Positions 17,630-27,043 are shown, numbered from the stretch's first letter. The stretch: DNA of 42,534 nt from Planctomycetaceae bacterium (GCA_029259845.1 JAJDEI010000201.1:1-42534), one strand, 5' to 3'. The notes: generated from the sequence alone by a model not told the origin. A program made the numbers and translations.

Positions 17630-19839
17630 CCCGAATTCCATTAGCAGCGTCGCCACTGGCGACCATTGCCGCGTTGCTTCTCGTCGCAGGTGGAACGAAT
17701 GCCGCCGAGCGGGTGACCGTTGTGGTTGGCCCGCAGACGCCGCCGATCGAACGCTATGCGGCTGAGGAACTGGCCGGACAGTTTGAGAAACTGTTTGATG
17801 ATGTCGCCGTGGCCGTCAGGGACTCCGTCCCGGCAGACGCCAAGCATCTCGTGCTGATCGGCAGTCCCGACACGAATCCGGCGGTTCGGGAGGCGGTCGG
17901 GGCCGACTGGCCGCAGCTCAGCCATCAGGGATTGGCCGTCCAAAACGTCGCTGGAGCCGACACACCAACGTTGGTCGTTGGCGGCGGGAGCCCGGTCGCC
18001 ACGCTCTGGGCGGCTTACGAGCTGGGGCATCAACTGGGCATTCGCTATCTGTTTCGGGGCGATATCTTTCCGATGGAGAAGCGGGCCCTGGAACTCACCG
18101 GGCATGACTTCGTGATGGAGCCGGAACTTCGGGTTCGCACCTGGCGAACGGTGAACGACTTCGCCATCGGACCGGAGTCATGGGGCGTCGACGAGCATCG
18201 GGCCTTTCTGCGGCAGTTGGCCAAAATGAAGTTCAACCGCGTGATGTTGAGCGTCTATCCGTGGCATCCGTTCGTCACGTACGAATTTGGCGGCGTTCAA
18301 AAAGAGACCGCCTTGTTGTGGTTTGGGAATCGATACCGGGTCGATGGAGAGACCGTCGGCAAGAAGGTGTTTCGCGGCGCCAAGTTGTTCGAGAACCCGG
18401 ACTTTGCCGGGCTCAACACGCCGCAGGAGATGGCCGCCGCCGGCGTCAAACATCTGAGCGGACTGATCGATGCGGCCCACACGCTCGGCATGTCGGTCGG
18501 CATCAGCATCTCGCCGCTGGAGTTTCCCCGCGAGTTTCAGGCGGTGCTGCCGGGGTCAAAGGGCGGCAGAGGCTTGAACCAACTCGTCGTCGTGCCTGCG
18601 GGCGATCAAGGGCCGGCGGACGAAACGCTGCGAGGGTTGGTCGCCGCCAAGGTGTCCGCCTACGTCAACACGTATCCAAACATGGACCGGCTCTATTTGA
18701 CACTGCCGGAGTTCCCGGAATGGGACCAGCATGCCGCGGAGGCGATCGAGATCCTCAAGGAGCACGGCGCTCCGGCGGACCTGTCTGTGGAAGGGCTCGT
18801 CGCGACGGCGTCCCAGCGGAATCTGATCGCATCGGGAGCACGGGGCGAACAGGCCATTCGCGGGAACCTGGTCGGTCTGGCCTTCCTCCAGAAACTGTTC
18901 GAGGACAAGTCGCTGTTGCGACGGCCGGATGGAAAGCCGCTCGGCCTGGTCATCACCGCAGTCGATCCGGCGCTGTTCCCCGTTCTGGATCGAGTGGTTC
19001 CGCCGGGAGCCGAAACGCTCAACTTTGTGGACTACACGGCCCGTCGCGTGGTCGAAAATCGGAAGTTGCTAGCCGCGGTTCCGGCCGGCGATGTTGGCAG
19101 CCAGTTGATTCTTACATTGGCCGACGACAACGTCGGCGTATTGCCGCAGTCGGCATCGCAAAGCCTCGGTGAGCTCACCAGTGACCTGAAGCGGCTCGGT
19201 TGGCAGGGATTCTCGACCCGTTACTGGGTTCCGGCCGAGTTGGACCCGTCGGTTTATTTTCTGTCGCGAGCCGCCTGGGTGCGTGACCTCACGCCCCGCG
19301 ACGCGCAGACGGAGCTCTGGATGACGGCGACCGGCAACCGGGCGGCTGCCGAACGGCTGTGGATCGCCTGGGAGCATCTCGAGCAGGCGACCAACCTCAT
19401 CGATGAGCACAACCTGGGGTTCACCTTCCCGGTGCCGGGCCTGCTGATGAAGCACTACCAGCCGACGCCCATCCCTGACTGGTGGCAGGAAGTCACCGAT
19501 CTGTACACCGAATACATGATCGAACTGTATCGGGCTCAGGGGTCGATCGACGGCGGCGCCAAACCGGTGCTGTTCTATTACGCCAAGCGGAGCGAGTACG
19601 TGTTGGAGTACCTCGCAGCAGTCAAGGCGGTCCGCGAGGCGGCTCTCGCCAAGGAAAAGGGGGAGACCGAGCAGGCGATTGAACATCTCGAAGTCGCCCT
19701 GGAATCGACGTACAACTGCATCAACACGCTGTCGGACATTGCCCAGGACCAGAGTGACCGCGGGCTGATCGCCGTCCTCAACGAATACGCCTACCGGCCA
19801 CTGCTCGCCGAGTATGAAAAACTGGCGGACGCGGAGTGA
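17626..19839 (+). CDS. Secreted alpha-glucuronidase/hexosaminidase-like protein
   Basis: This 737-residue protein has a signal peptide (about 1-26). An N-terminal alpha/beta domain (about 28-150: VTVVVGPQTPPIERYAAEELAGQFEKL, LVLIGSPDTNPAV, TLVVGGGSPVATLWAAYELGHQLGIRYLFRGDI) resembles the accessory domain before the catalytic barrel of GH20 and GH67 enzymes. A TIM-barrel-like region follows (about 165-500: LRVRTWRTVNDFAIGPESWG, FLRQLAKMKFNRVMLSVYPWHPF, DAAHTLGMSVGISISPLEFP, MDRLYLTLPEFPEWDQH). The C-terminal third is helical. I cannot name a CAZy family or the catalytic pair with certainty; Glu in LTLPEFPEW is a candidate. Start is GTG 17626, overlapping the previous stop. It precedes the M81 gene by 35 bp. 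Confidence 0.75.
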   Translation: MTRIPLAASPLATIAALLLVAGGTNAAERVTVVVGPQTPPIERYAAEELAGQFEKLFDDVAVAVRDSVPADAKHLVLIGSPDTNPAVREAVGADWPQLSHQGLAVQNVAGADTPTLVVGGGSPVATLWAAYELGHQLGIRYLFRGDIFPMEKRALELTGHDFVMEPELRVRTWRTVNDFAIGPESWGVDEHRAFLRQLAKMKFNRVMLSVYPWHPFVTYEFGGVQKETALLWFGNRYRVDGETVGKKVFRGAKLFENPDFAGLNTPQEMAAAGVKHLSGLIDAAHTLGMSVGISISPLEFPREFQAVLPGSKGGRGLNQLVVVPAGDQGPADETLRGLVAAKVSAYVNTYPNMDRLYLTLPEFPEWDQHAAEAIEILKEHGAPADLSVEGLVATASQRNLIASGARGEQAIRGNLVGLAFLQKLFEDKSLLRRPDGKPLGLVITAVDPALFPVLDRVVPPGAETLNFVDYTARRVVENRKLLAAVPAGDVGSQLILTLADDNVGVLPQSASQSLGELTSDLKRLGWQGFSTRYWVPAELDPSVYFLSRAAWVRDLTPRDAQTELWMTATGNRAAAERLWIAWEHLEQATNLIDEHNLGFTFPVPGLLMKHYQPTPIPDWWQEVTDLYTEYMIELYRAQGSIDGGAKPVLFYYAKRSEYVLEYLAAVKAVREAALAKEKGETEQAIEHLEVALESTYNCINTLSDIAQDQSDRGLIAVLNEYAYRPLLAEYEKLADAE

Positions 19840-19874
19840 TTCGGCGCGGTTCACTGTAGCAGCCGGGATATTGA

Positions 19875-21377
19875 ATGCCTGTCCGATTGACGATGAACCC
19901 ACGAATCGCTGTTGGTGGCATCGAACACGAGACCTGTGGCTTTGCCGCCGCGCCGTGCTCGACCTCTCTTGAGGAGTTCGAGCGGTACATGCTGCGCGGC
20001 GAGGCCCTGCTTCGGCTCGGCGCAGCAAACACCATCATGGATGGTTTTGTGAAAGGCGTCCGACGATTGGGCGGTGAGGTTGTTCCGCTCGTTTGGGTCA
20101 AAGGGATCTCTGGCGGCCCGGCATCACGGGCGACGTTTGATGCAATCACGTCCGAATTGCTGGACCGGTTGCGCCAGGCGATGCCGGTGGACGGTGTTCT
20201 GCTGAGCCTGCATGGATCCTTTGCTGCCGCAGGGATCGACGACGCAGACGGCGCCGTGCTGGCCGCTGTCCGTGAGCTTGTCGGTCCTGACTGTCCGGTG
20301 ATGGCGGTCCACGACCTGCACTGCAACCTCACTCGTGAAATGGCGCGGTCGGCGGACGTGCTGGTCGTCGAACGCACTTACCCGCACACCGACATGGCCG
20401 AGCGAGCCTTTCACGCAGCCGATCTCATGGCACGGACGATCGTCGGGGAAATCCGACCGAGAATGGCGTTCCGCTCGTTGCCGCTGTTGTGGTCGGCTGG
20501 AAAGATGATTACCGCCGAGTCGCCCATGCTGGACGCCGTTGACAAACTTCACGAGCTAGATCAACAACCGGGCGTGCTCACGGCCAGCATCGGCGTCGGC
20601 TATCAATGGATCGACAGCCCGGTCGTCGGCGCGTCGACGGTGGTTGTCACCGATGGAGACGCGGCGTTCGCGGAGCAATGTGCCGATGAGCTGGGACAAT
20701 GGGCCTGGGACCGTCGCGCTGACTGGCAGTCGGAACCATTGACGCCGCAATCGGCCATCGCACGTGGCGAAGCGGCGGCCGCGTTTCCGATCCTGCTGGC
20801 CGAACAGGGCGACAATACCGGAGGCGGCGCTCCGGGCGACGCGACGCAAATGCTACGATTGTTTGTGGAACAACGTCTCACGCCCTCCGCCGTACTCTAC
20901 ATGGTCGATCCCGAAACCGTGACTCAGGCGGTCGACGCCGGCGTGGGAGCGGAGATCGATGTTCATGTCGGAGGCAAGTCACAGGCAGAGGTGGGGCCGC
21001 CGGTCCCCATGAAAGTTCGAATCCGTGCCCTGTCCGACGGGCGGTTTACTTATGATGGACCGATGTGGGCCGGCGTCGAAGGGGACTTGGGGCCTGCCGC
21101 CTGGCTGGAGCAGGAGGACGTCCACGTCGTTGTGATCAGCCGCCGTCAGCAGCCGGTCGACTTGGCCTTCTGCCGCAGTCTGGGGCTTGATTGCAGCCGC
21201 ATGCGCTATCTGGCGGTCAAGTCGACCGGCCATTTTCGCAGTGGCTTCGCTCCCATCGCCGGTTCGATCTTCAACGTCGACACGAAAAGCCTGTTGTCGC
21301 ACGATTTCCGCCAACTGCCATACACGCGGCTGGGCCGAAAGATGTTCCCCCTGCAAGACGATGCCTCCATCGATTAG
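19875..21377 (+). CDS. M81 family metallopeptidase (MlrC-like)
   Basis: This 500-residue protein is of the M81/MlrC family, known from the peptidase that degrades linearised microcystin and related short peptides. The N-terminal domain (about 7-290) contains IAVGGIEHETCGFAA with the conserved Glu, GVLLSLHGSFAAAG, and the zinc-ligand candidates Asp and His of HDLHCNLT and His of TYPHTDMAERA. The C-terminal MlrC domain (about 300-490) has LAEQGDNTGGGAPGDAT and the KSTGHFRSGFAPIA motif. No signal peptide, so it is probably cytoplasmic. Its position after a secreted glycosidase-like gene suggests a role in handling peptide-containing breakdown products, but that is inference. ATG 19875 is preceded by GGGA; ATG 19893 is an alternative. 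Confidence 0.9.
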   Translation: MPVRLTMNPRIAVGGIEHETCGFAAAPCSTSLEEFERYMLRGEALLRLGAANTIMDGFVKGVRRLGGEVVPLVWVKGISGGPASRATFDAITSELLDRLRQAMPVDGVLLSLHGSFAAAGIDDADGAVLAAVRELVGPDCPVMAVHDLHCNLTREMARSADVLVVERTYPHTDMAERAFHAADLMARTIVGEIRPRMAFRSLPLLWSAGKMITAESPMLDAVDKLHELDQQPGVLTASIGVGYQWIDSPVVGASTVVVTDGDAAFAEQCADELGQWAWDRRADWQSEPLTPQSAIARGEAAAAFPILLAEQGDNTGGGAPGDATQMLRLFVEQRLTPSAVLYMVDPETVTQAVDAGVGAEIDVHVGGKSQAEVGPPVPMKVRIRALSDGRFTYDGPMWAGVEGDLGPAAWLEQEDVHVVVISRRQQPVDLAFCRSLGLDCSRMRYLAVKSTGHFRSGFAPIAGSIFNVDTKSLLSHDFRQLPYTRLGRKMFPLQDDASID

Positions 21378-21401
21378 GTGCTGTCGGAAGACTCGAAAGT
21401 C

Positions 21402-21424
21402 GTCATCACGCTCCGTGTGATGAC
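21402..21424 (+). terminator. Hairpin after M81 gene
   Basis: GTCATCAC (21402-21409) pairs with GTGATGAC (21417-21424) around a 7-nt loop, 25 bp after the M81 stop and before a convergent gene. There is no U-tract, so a terminator role is tentative. The rest of the gap to 21654 shows no gene. Confidence 0.4.
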
Positions 21425-21654
21425 AGTGCAAGGACAACGTTTCCATGGCTGGCCACGCTCTCACTTCAATCGCTCATCAGGCGGAGCGTGATGGCGACTA
21501 TGGTTTCCCGACCGACCCTCGTCAGACCAGTCGGCCGAGCATCCGTTTGTGCACGAATAGATGATCCATCGCTGTTTTTGACGACCGTGCCGGTACGACC
21601 GCTGGACCGCACCGGGCTGTCAGGGGGAACCTGCAACGCCATCGCCAAACGATA

Positions 21655-24354
21655 CTATTGGGCGGGATAATTCCGGCCGGCAGTGCGTGCAGACTTGTAA
21701 CGGGGGGACGTCGCGAACAGCTTGACTTCGTAACCCTGGAGCCGCGTGACGATGCCGCCGTGTTTCACGGTTGCCGTTTCGTCTCCGTACAGCAGGGACA
21801 ATCGCTGCTCTTGCAGCATTTCCAGACCCGCGACGTCGACGCCCAGATGCCGCTGCGGATCTTCGTTGACCAGCAGCAGCAGGGAGTCCGTCCCGTGCTG
21901 AAAGAGTCTCGCCCTCACCCCGCGGCCGGGCGGATCGAACAGGTCGTCGATCACCGTGGCGCGCACGTCGTCGTGCGTCCTGCCGGTGAGGAACGGTTGC
22001 AGCGACGCCAGTTCGGAGGTCAGCGCATAGATTGAGCTGCGAAATTCCGGGTCGTCGATTTCGCTGGAGCCCCAGTACAAAAGGCCTTTGGCGCCGTGGG
22101 CGAGCGAATCGTATGCCATGAAACGGGATTCGGCGAAGGTAGGATAGAGCCGCGCGCGCGTCGGATTGGCGACGTGCCAGGAGAACGCCTGCAGCACCAT
22201 CCAGACCGGCCGGCCGCGACCGATGGCGTCCCAGCGGTCCACCAGGCGGCCGACACTTTGCAGGTCGGTGCCCGTGCTGCGGACCGCGTAGTAGTCGCAG
22301 CCGATGATGTCGACCGAGCCGACATACTGCCGGACGAATTTGACGTCGCTGTCGGCCGCTTCGTTCATCCAGAACGGCCGGTCGTGCGGATCGAGTTCGC
22401 GGACCAGCGCGATTCCCTCTCGCATGTGGGGAATGATCCGGGCGGCCTCTTTTTCCGAATAGGCGACCGCTTTGGCCGTCTGGGCGTTCCAGTCGTCCCG
22501 CGTGAACCCGGCCTTTTTCGCCAGGAAGCTGTAGGCGGTGAATGTCCACACAATTTCGTCGGGACCTTCCCAGACCGCCAGAGCAGGATGGTCGACGACG
22601 GACTCGATCCGCTTGCGAAGGTCCTCAGTCGCTCCCTGTTGGACGCCCAACGGGAACCACCCCTTCATGCCGGCTGCTTGCGCACGATCGAGGTCTTTTC
22701 GGCTGCCGCAGTGCACAAGGTTGATGCCCGCGTCGGCCATCTCCTGCAAAGCCTCGTCTTCAGCGGGCATCTCATAGATGCCGATCGGGAATTGTGCGGA
22801 TCCGTCTGCCGACAGGAACCCAATGTCCTGAGCAGGTCGCCCATCGGGACGTGCCACGACATCTTCGGTATCTTCGTTGCGCTGCGCGATGCGCTGGTCG
22901 TCGCGTTGTTGGACCTCGACAATCTGAAGTCCCGGCTGCGGCGGTACGATAACCGTGCTGCCGTCCGCAAGATGAAGCGGAAACGGCTCGGGGGCGGAGT
23001 CACCAAATTCCGTTCGCCGCACAAGCACGCGATCGTTCAGGCGGAGTCCGGAGACGACGGTCCCGGGTTGCCGGGGCACATCGAACGACACCGGCGTGCC
23101 TCGTTCCAGGAACCCGCGATGCTCCATCGCCGCGGCATAGGCCTCGTGCACGAGCCGGATCTCCTCGGGCAGTTCGTCGGCAACGCACCACAGAAAAAAC
23201 GTGTCGTGGCCACGCAGCAGCAGGTGCCACAACAGTTCCTGATACTTCTCGCGGCTGAACTGCTTCACTTTGGGATCAGGATTCTCCGGCGGGTCGGTTG
23301 TCGTCCAGTGCACGAAGGGAATGATGGGCGTCGTCGGCGGCGTGTGCTGTCCGGCGTTCGAGCCGACGAGCAACATGTTGTAGAACCAGCGGTAGTCCGG
23401 GTCGTCAAAGTCGTACCATTGAAAGGTCGGATACCACGTGTACACCACCGGCATGGCGAACGTGTAGCCGGTTCCTGCGAACTCATGCGCCCATTCCCGG
23501 TAGCGGGCCCGCTGATCCGAAACGTAAGGGGCATCCGGCGTTTCTCGCTCGAAATAGTCGTACCAATAGCGCAGCCCGCCATGCGGGGAGACGCCATAAT
23601 TACCCACCAGCGCTTCCGGAAAAAAATCCCGCACCGGGTCTCCGAAGGCGACCCGCTGGATGTCACTGCGAATCTCCCGCAAGGCCGACTGAAAGGCGCG
23701 GAAGTCATCAATCTTCGGAATCTCCCGGCGACAGCGCTCGCAGCGCCGGCTGCTGTCCCAGGCATCGTTCCATTCGATCGGCCCGTCGACTTCCCAGTCA
23801 GCGAAGAGGAAATCGATCTTGAGGCCCGCCCGCTGGTACGCACGCAGGAACTTTTCGACACGCTCCTTGATCACGGGAACGCGGTGTTCCAGGGCGAAGG
23901 GGCAACCGAGCGCTCCGCCAAACGAGGTCTCCGCGAACGTGTTACCGGCCTTGTCGACGTGAAGCGTCTCGGGAGACCCATCGAAGAACGAGTCAAGGCA
24001 TGCGTTGGCGTTGATGCAAACGCTCATTCCGAGTTTGGTTTGGATCGCAGCGATCCGCAGGCCTTCTGCCACTGACGTCTCGAAGTCACCCGGATTCCAA
24101 TCAACGGTGTATCCAATGCCGCGGCGGTCCAGTTCCTGCAGCAATCGTTCCGCTTGCTGGTCGTCCATCGTCACAAGCGAGTTGCTGATCGGAAGGACGA
24201 ACAGCGGCAGATGGCCATGTCGGTCGAACGAAAGCGGCTCGGTATTCTCCAGGACGACGCGCAAATTGCGAGGCAACGTGACGGCGGTCTCCGCTCGTGC
24301 TGCGCCGGTCGGGAGAAACAGACATGTCAGACCAAGCAAAAGGAATCGTCGCAT
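21655..24354 (-). CDS. Secreted double TIM-barrel glycoside-hydrolase-like protein
   Basis: This 899-residue protein has signal peptide MRRFLLLGLTCLFLPTGAARA. Two barrel-like halves follow. The N-terminal half (about 35-460) includes FVLPISNSLVTMDDQQAERLL, IDFLFADWEVDGPIEWND, a CERCRRE zinc-ribbon-like pair and a beta-sandwich-like tail (VRRTEFGDSAPEPFPL). The C-terminal half (about 510-830) reads as a second glycosidase-type barrel: FPIGIYEMPAEDEALQEMADAGINLVHCG, HPALAVWEGPDEIVW, DRPFWMNEAADSDVKF, VDIIGCDYYAVRS, VWMVLQAFSW, LLYWGSSEID. Glu in WEGPDE is in a typical acid/base position. I cannot assign a CAZy family. ATG 24354 is preferred over a TTG at 24378 since it starts the signal peptide cleanly. 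Confidence 0.75.
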   Translation of the reverse strand: MRRFLLLGLTCLFLPTGAARAETAVTLPRNLRVVLENTEPLSFDRHGHLPLFVLPISNSLVTMDDQQAERLLQELDRRGIGYTVDWNPGDFETSVAEGLRIAAIQTKLGMSVCINANACLDSFFDGSPETLHVDKAGNTFAETSFGGALGCPFALEHRVPVIKERVEKFLRAYQRAGLKIDFLFADWEVDGPIEWNDAWDSSRRCERCRREIPKIDDFRAFQSALREIRSDIQRVAFGDPVRDFFPEALVGNYGVSPHGGLRYWYDYFERETPDAPYVSDQRARYREWAHEFAGTGYTFAMPVVYTWYPTFQWYDFDDPDYRWFYNMLLVGSNAGQHTPPTTPIIPFVHWTTTDPPENPDPKVKQFSREKYQELLWHLLLRGHDTFFLWCVADELPEEIRLVHEAYAAAMEHRGFLERGTPVSFDVPRQPGTVVSGLRLNDRVLVRRTEFGDSAPEPFPLHLADGSTVIVPPQPGLQIVEVQQRDDQRIAQRNEDTEDVVARPDGRPAQDIGFLSADGSAQFPIGIYEMPAEDEALQEMADAGINLVHCGSRKDLDRAQAAGMKGWFPLGVQQGATEDLRKRIESVVDHPALAVWEGPDEIVWTFTAYSFLAKKAGFTRDDWNAQTAKAVAYSEKEAARIIPHMREGIALVRELDPHDRPFWMNEAADSDVKFVRQYVGSVDIIGCDYYAVRSTGTDLQSVGRLVDRWDAIGRGRPVWMVLQAFSWHVANPTRARLYPTFAESRFMAYDSLAHGAKGLLYWGSSEIDDPEFRSSIYALTSELASLQPFLTGRTHDDVRATVIDDLFDPPGRGVRARLFQHGTDSLLLLVNEDPQRHLGVDVAGLEMLQEQRLSLLYGDETATVKHGGIVTRLQGYEVKLFATSPRYKSARTAGRNYPAQ

Positions 24355-24466
24355 TGTCAAACCGGCTTCCTGGGACAATGAGGATCGGAGGGCGGACTAC
24401 TGGCAGAACGGTACCGACATCATGGTCCAACGGTCTCCATGCGCCAACACAACCGGCGGCGGGTGG

Positions 24467-24623
24467 CAGGGCCGTTCAAAGATTGAAGCTGGGGAACCTC
24501 GTCACCCGAAGCGTCAGCGAGGGACGAATCGCTCACTCACGTTCGCTTCTTCGCTGACGCTTCGGGTTACCATTGAGCTTGTCCCGGTCGGTCTTCTCCA
24601 AAGTGAAACTTTGAATGGCCCTG
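24467..24623 (-). mobile_element. MITE-like element family 1, copy 2
   Basis: This copy has the same length (157 bp) as 11356-11512 and is its reverse complement with about six mismatches. Ends CAGGGCCGTTCAAAG and CTTTGAATGGCCCTG are terminal inverted repeats. GGCGGGTGG occurs immediately before it (24458-24466) and again just after it (24626-24634), which fits a target duplication in G-rich DNA. No coding capacity. Confidence 0.82.
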
Positions 24624-24625
24624 GT

Positions 24626-24804
24626 GGCGGGTGGCGCGGCGAACGTGTTTTTCAAATGGGGGCGTCTCACCGCCGTCGTCCGTCGCCGTTGGCTCTGGGT
24701 TAACTCCGTTCCATGAATCTGGTTAGCCCGGAGGCAACGCCGATGGCAGTTCGCCGGCAATCCCCCCCGTCGTGAAAAACACGTTTGCCCTGCGGCGGGT
24801 GGCG
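24626..24804 (+). mobile_element. MITE-like element family 2, copy C, with 11-bp flanking duplication
   Basis: AACGTGTTTTTCA (24642-24654) and TGAAAAACACGTT (24773-24785) are perfect 13-bp terminal inverted repeats. The right end continues to TGCCCTG, matching the CAGGGCGAACG end of copy A. GGCGGGTGGCG flanks the unit at 24626-24636 and 24794-24804. It sits back-to-back with family 1 copy 2 and shares the same target sequence. The rest of the gap up to 25006 holds no gene. Confidence 0.75.
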
Positions 24805-25006
24805 GAGGCGCGTCAAGAACGCCCAATGGTCTTGACGCGCCGACCACGGGGTCCGTGTCGCCTGTTGGTGAACCGATCTCAGCCCCCGGATCGAATGGGC
24901 ATCGTGGTCCCCTGTCGCAATTCGCCCCCGCCACCCGTCGCCATCGAACCAGAGCCCCGAGCGTTAGCGACGGGACAGCCGGCAGAGGCACTCAACGTCC
25001 CGGCGG

Positions 25007-26887
25007 TCAAAGCTCGGCGGCGTCGAACTGTTGTCGCACTTGGCGGCGGGTCTTCTCGAGCCAGCCGCGCGGGGGGCCTTGAAAACTCTCCATTTGTTGG
25101 CCCCAATTGCGAATGGGAGCCGAACCCTCAAGGGTCACGGCCGTCTCAACACTCTGCTCGGCCGGTCCGTACTGCTCCAGCCGGAACTGGGCCATCGCGA
25201 GGACATAGACGAACACCGGTTCCGCGGGATCCGCCTGCATGGCCGCTTGCAATGACAGGATCGCCTGCTCGAATTGCTGTTGCCGGTAATGGGCACAGCC
25301 CTCGCGAAAGTCAATCAACGCCTGCTGCGGATCAGGCTCGGCGGGCGTTGTGGGCGTCTCCGCAAGCGTTGTTGCCGGCGTTGGTTCCAAGCGATCAGGC
25401 GATGTTTCAAGCGTTGCTGCCGGCGTCTCTGGTGTTGTTGACGTTCTCTCGGTCGTTGTTGACGGGGCGTCGAGCAGAATGGGGGCCGGGTCCGGAGCCG
25501 GCGAAAAAGCCGCGTCCCAGTCGACGAGGTCAACAAACTGGTATGGTGGCAGCGTCGTCAGGGGGATCCCCACGGGTGAGGTTTCTTGGTCAGATGAGAA
25601 TATCGGGCCGCGCGGCACGTCCGATTGCCGACGGTCATCGTGTCGATCACGGAACACCTGCTCGGGTGCAGCCGGTTTCGGAGGACTAAGGGGCAGCCGC
25701 TCGCGCTGGATTGCTGCGGAGAGAAGGTCGCTCTCGACGGGTGGCGGGGGCGCCGCAAGAGTGTCAGACCGCCGCGCCGCGCCGATCACGGGGGCAATGA
25801 GGCCGTTCGGGAGATCGTTCATCGCCCCCGGCTCGGAACGGGATTCGTCGCCCCATGCCCCAATGAGTCCCCGCCGCGCGTCAGCCGTCTCATCGAAGAA
25901 GCTATCAAACAGGTTCGACGAAGTTCCGGTCGCCTCGGCAATGGCGAGACGTTCGTCGATGGTGGCTGATGGGGCCGCGGTGTTGAATGGTTCCTCTTCT
26001 CCCGCGGTGGCGGTGACTGCCGTCTGTCGCGGGGCGGCGGTCGGCGGTGAGGCGATCCGGTTGGACAGCGCGACGCTCCACAGCAGAGTCAGCACGCCGA
26101 TGGCCGCGGTTGAAGACAATTGGCGACGAACCTGCTTCCGCTGCGCCAAGGGCGCAAGCGATGTGAAGGTTCGCGTTTTCCGCAGCGATTCCAGCCAACC
26201 GCAGCGATGCTTCCAGGCACCGACACCGGACGGCTCATCGCCTAGGCATCCGGCGAAATGAATCGAATCGCGCCCGCTCAGGAACTCGCATCCGACGAGA
26301 TATCCCTCCTCAGTGCGGCATCGCCACTGGATTTTGCCCCGAACCCGGGTCTTCTGGCCGTCCCACTCGATCAGCAACTCGACTCGCCCGCCCGGCTGTC
26401 CCGGCGAAGGGGCCAACAGGCAGAACCCGCCTTGTGGGGAGTAGTCGAGGATCGAAACCGAAGTCGCGGCCGCTTCGAGTTCCCATTTCGCCGTTGCGGA
26501 CAAAGAGGCGATCTCTCGCCGCCGATGCCGGCGTTCCAGCACACCGGCCTCTGCGAATTCCTGGAGTAATTCGGCCGGAAGGGGAGGCCGGAAAGCACAC
26601 CCCACGTACCAAGCGTCTCCGGAGACCGGCGTCGCCCAGCAGACTTCGCCATCGACTTCGACGTTGTACGGCGGAGTGCTTGCCTCGATCCTGACGGCGA
26701 CGATCTTCTTGATTCGAAATGCAGTATCCGTCTTGAACTTCGCGCCACCAACCGAAATGTCCGCAAGCTCCGCACAAACGGACTCCGAGACGCCATCACC
26801 TTGATCGATCGTCACGGTGACATCAGCGTCGCCATTGACGAGATAACGCCGATTCTGCCGGATTTGAGGGGGAACAATCTCAGGCAT
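25007..26887 (-). CDS. Tandem PilZ domain, single TM and TPR protein
   Basis: This 626-residue protein has two consecutive PilZ domains, the c-di-GMP receptor fold. Domain 1 (about 10-105) has RQNRR and DISVGG; domain 2 (about 119-205) has RRHRRRE and DYSPQGG. These are the RxxxR and D/NxSxxG ligand motifs. A transmembrane helix follows at about 260-278 (TAAIGVLTLLWSVALSN), then a long Pro/Thr/Ala-rich disordered stretch (about 280-515), and a C-terminal TPR region (about 520-600, ALIDFREGCAHYRQQQFEQAILSLQAAMQADPAEP). Topology suggests PilZ domains in the cytoplasm and the TPR region outside. The start is ATG 26887 (MPEIVPP); the frame is open 31 codons further but that stretch looks non-coding. 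Confidence 0.85.
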   Translation of the reverse strand: MPEIVPPQIRQNRRYLVNGDADVTVTIDQGDGVSESVCAELADISVGGAKFKTDTAFRIKKIVAVRIEASTPPYNVEVDGEVCWATPVSGDAWYVGCAFRPPLPAELLQEFAEAGVLERRHRRREIASLSATAKWELEAAATSVSILDYSPQGGFCLLAPSPGQPGGRVELLIEWDGQKTRVRGKIQWRCRTEEGYLVGCEFLSGRDSIHFAGCLGDEPSGVGAWKHRCGWLESLRKTRTFTSLAPLAQRKQVRRQLSSTAAIGVLTLLWSVALSNRIASPPTAAPRQTAVTATAGEEEPFNTAAPSATIDERLAIAEATGTSSNLFDSFFDETADARRGLIGAWGDESRSEPGAMNDLPNGLIAPVIGAARRSDTLAAPPPPVESDLLSAAIQRERLPLSPPKPAAPEQVFRDRHDDRRQSDVPRGPIFSSDQETSPVGIPLTTLPPYQFVDLVDWDAAFSPAPDPAPILLDAPSTTTERTSTTPETPAATLETSPDRLEPTPATTLAETPTTPAEPDPQQALIDFREGCAHYRQQQFEQAILSLQAAMQADPAEPVFVYVLAMAQFRLEQYGPAEQSVETAVTLEGSAPIRNWGQQMESFQGPPRGWLEKTRRQVRQQFDAAEL

Positions 26888-27043
26888 ACAGCGCGGCTCA
26901 CGATTGGAGGTGTTGTTTCGTGTGAAAGATAGCTCACGCACCGACGGGAGGCGGAGGCGTTCGCACACCGTGCCTGACACCGACAGCCGCCAGTCCGGAA
27001 CCCGGGCTCACCTCGAATGAGTGCATCCGCTCACTGGTGGGGG

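Noticed and set aside
22096..24075. 659-codon open frame on the plus strand
   Set aside because: Antisense to the double-barrel hydrolase-like gene; its composition is Arg/Gly/Val-rich and no domain is recognisable.
24772..25689. 305-codon plus-strand frame
   Set aside because: Antisense to the PilZ/TPR gene and running into MITE sequence.
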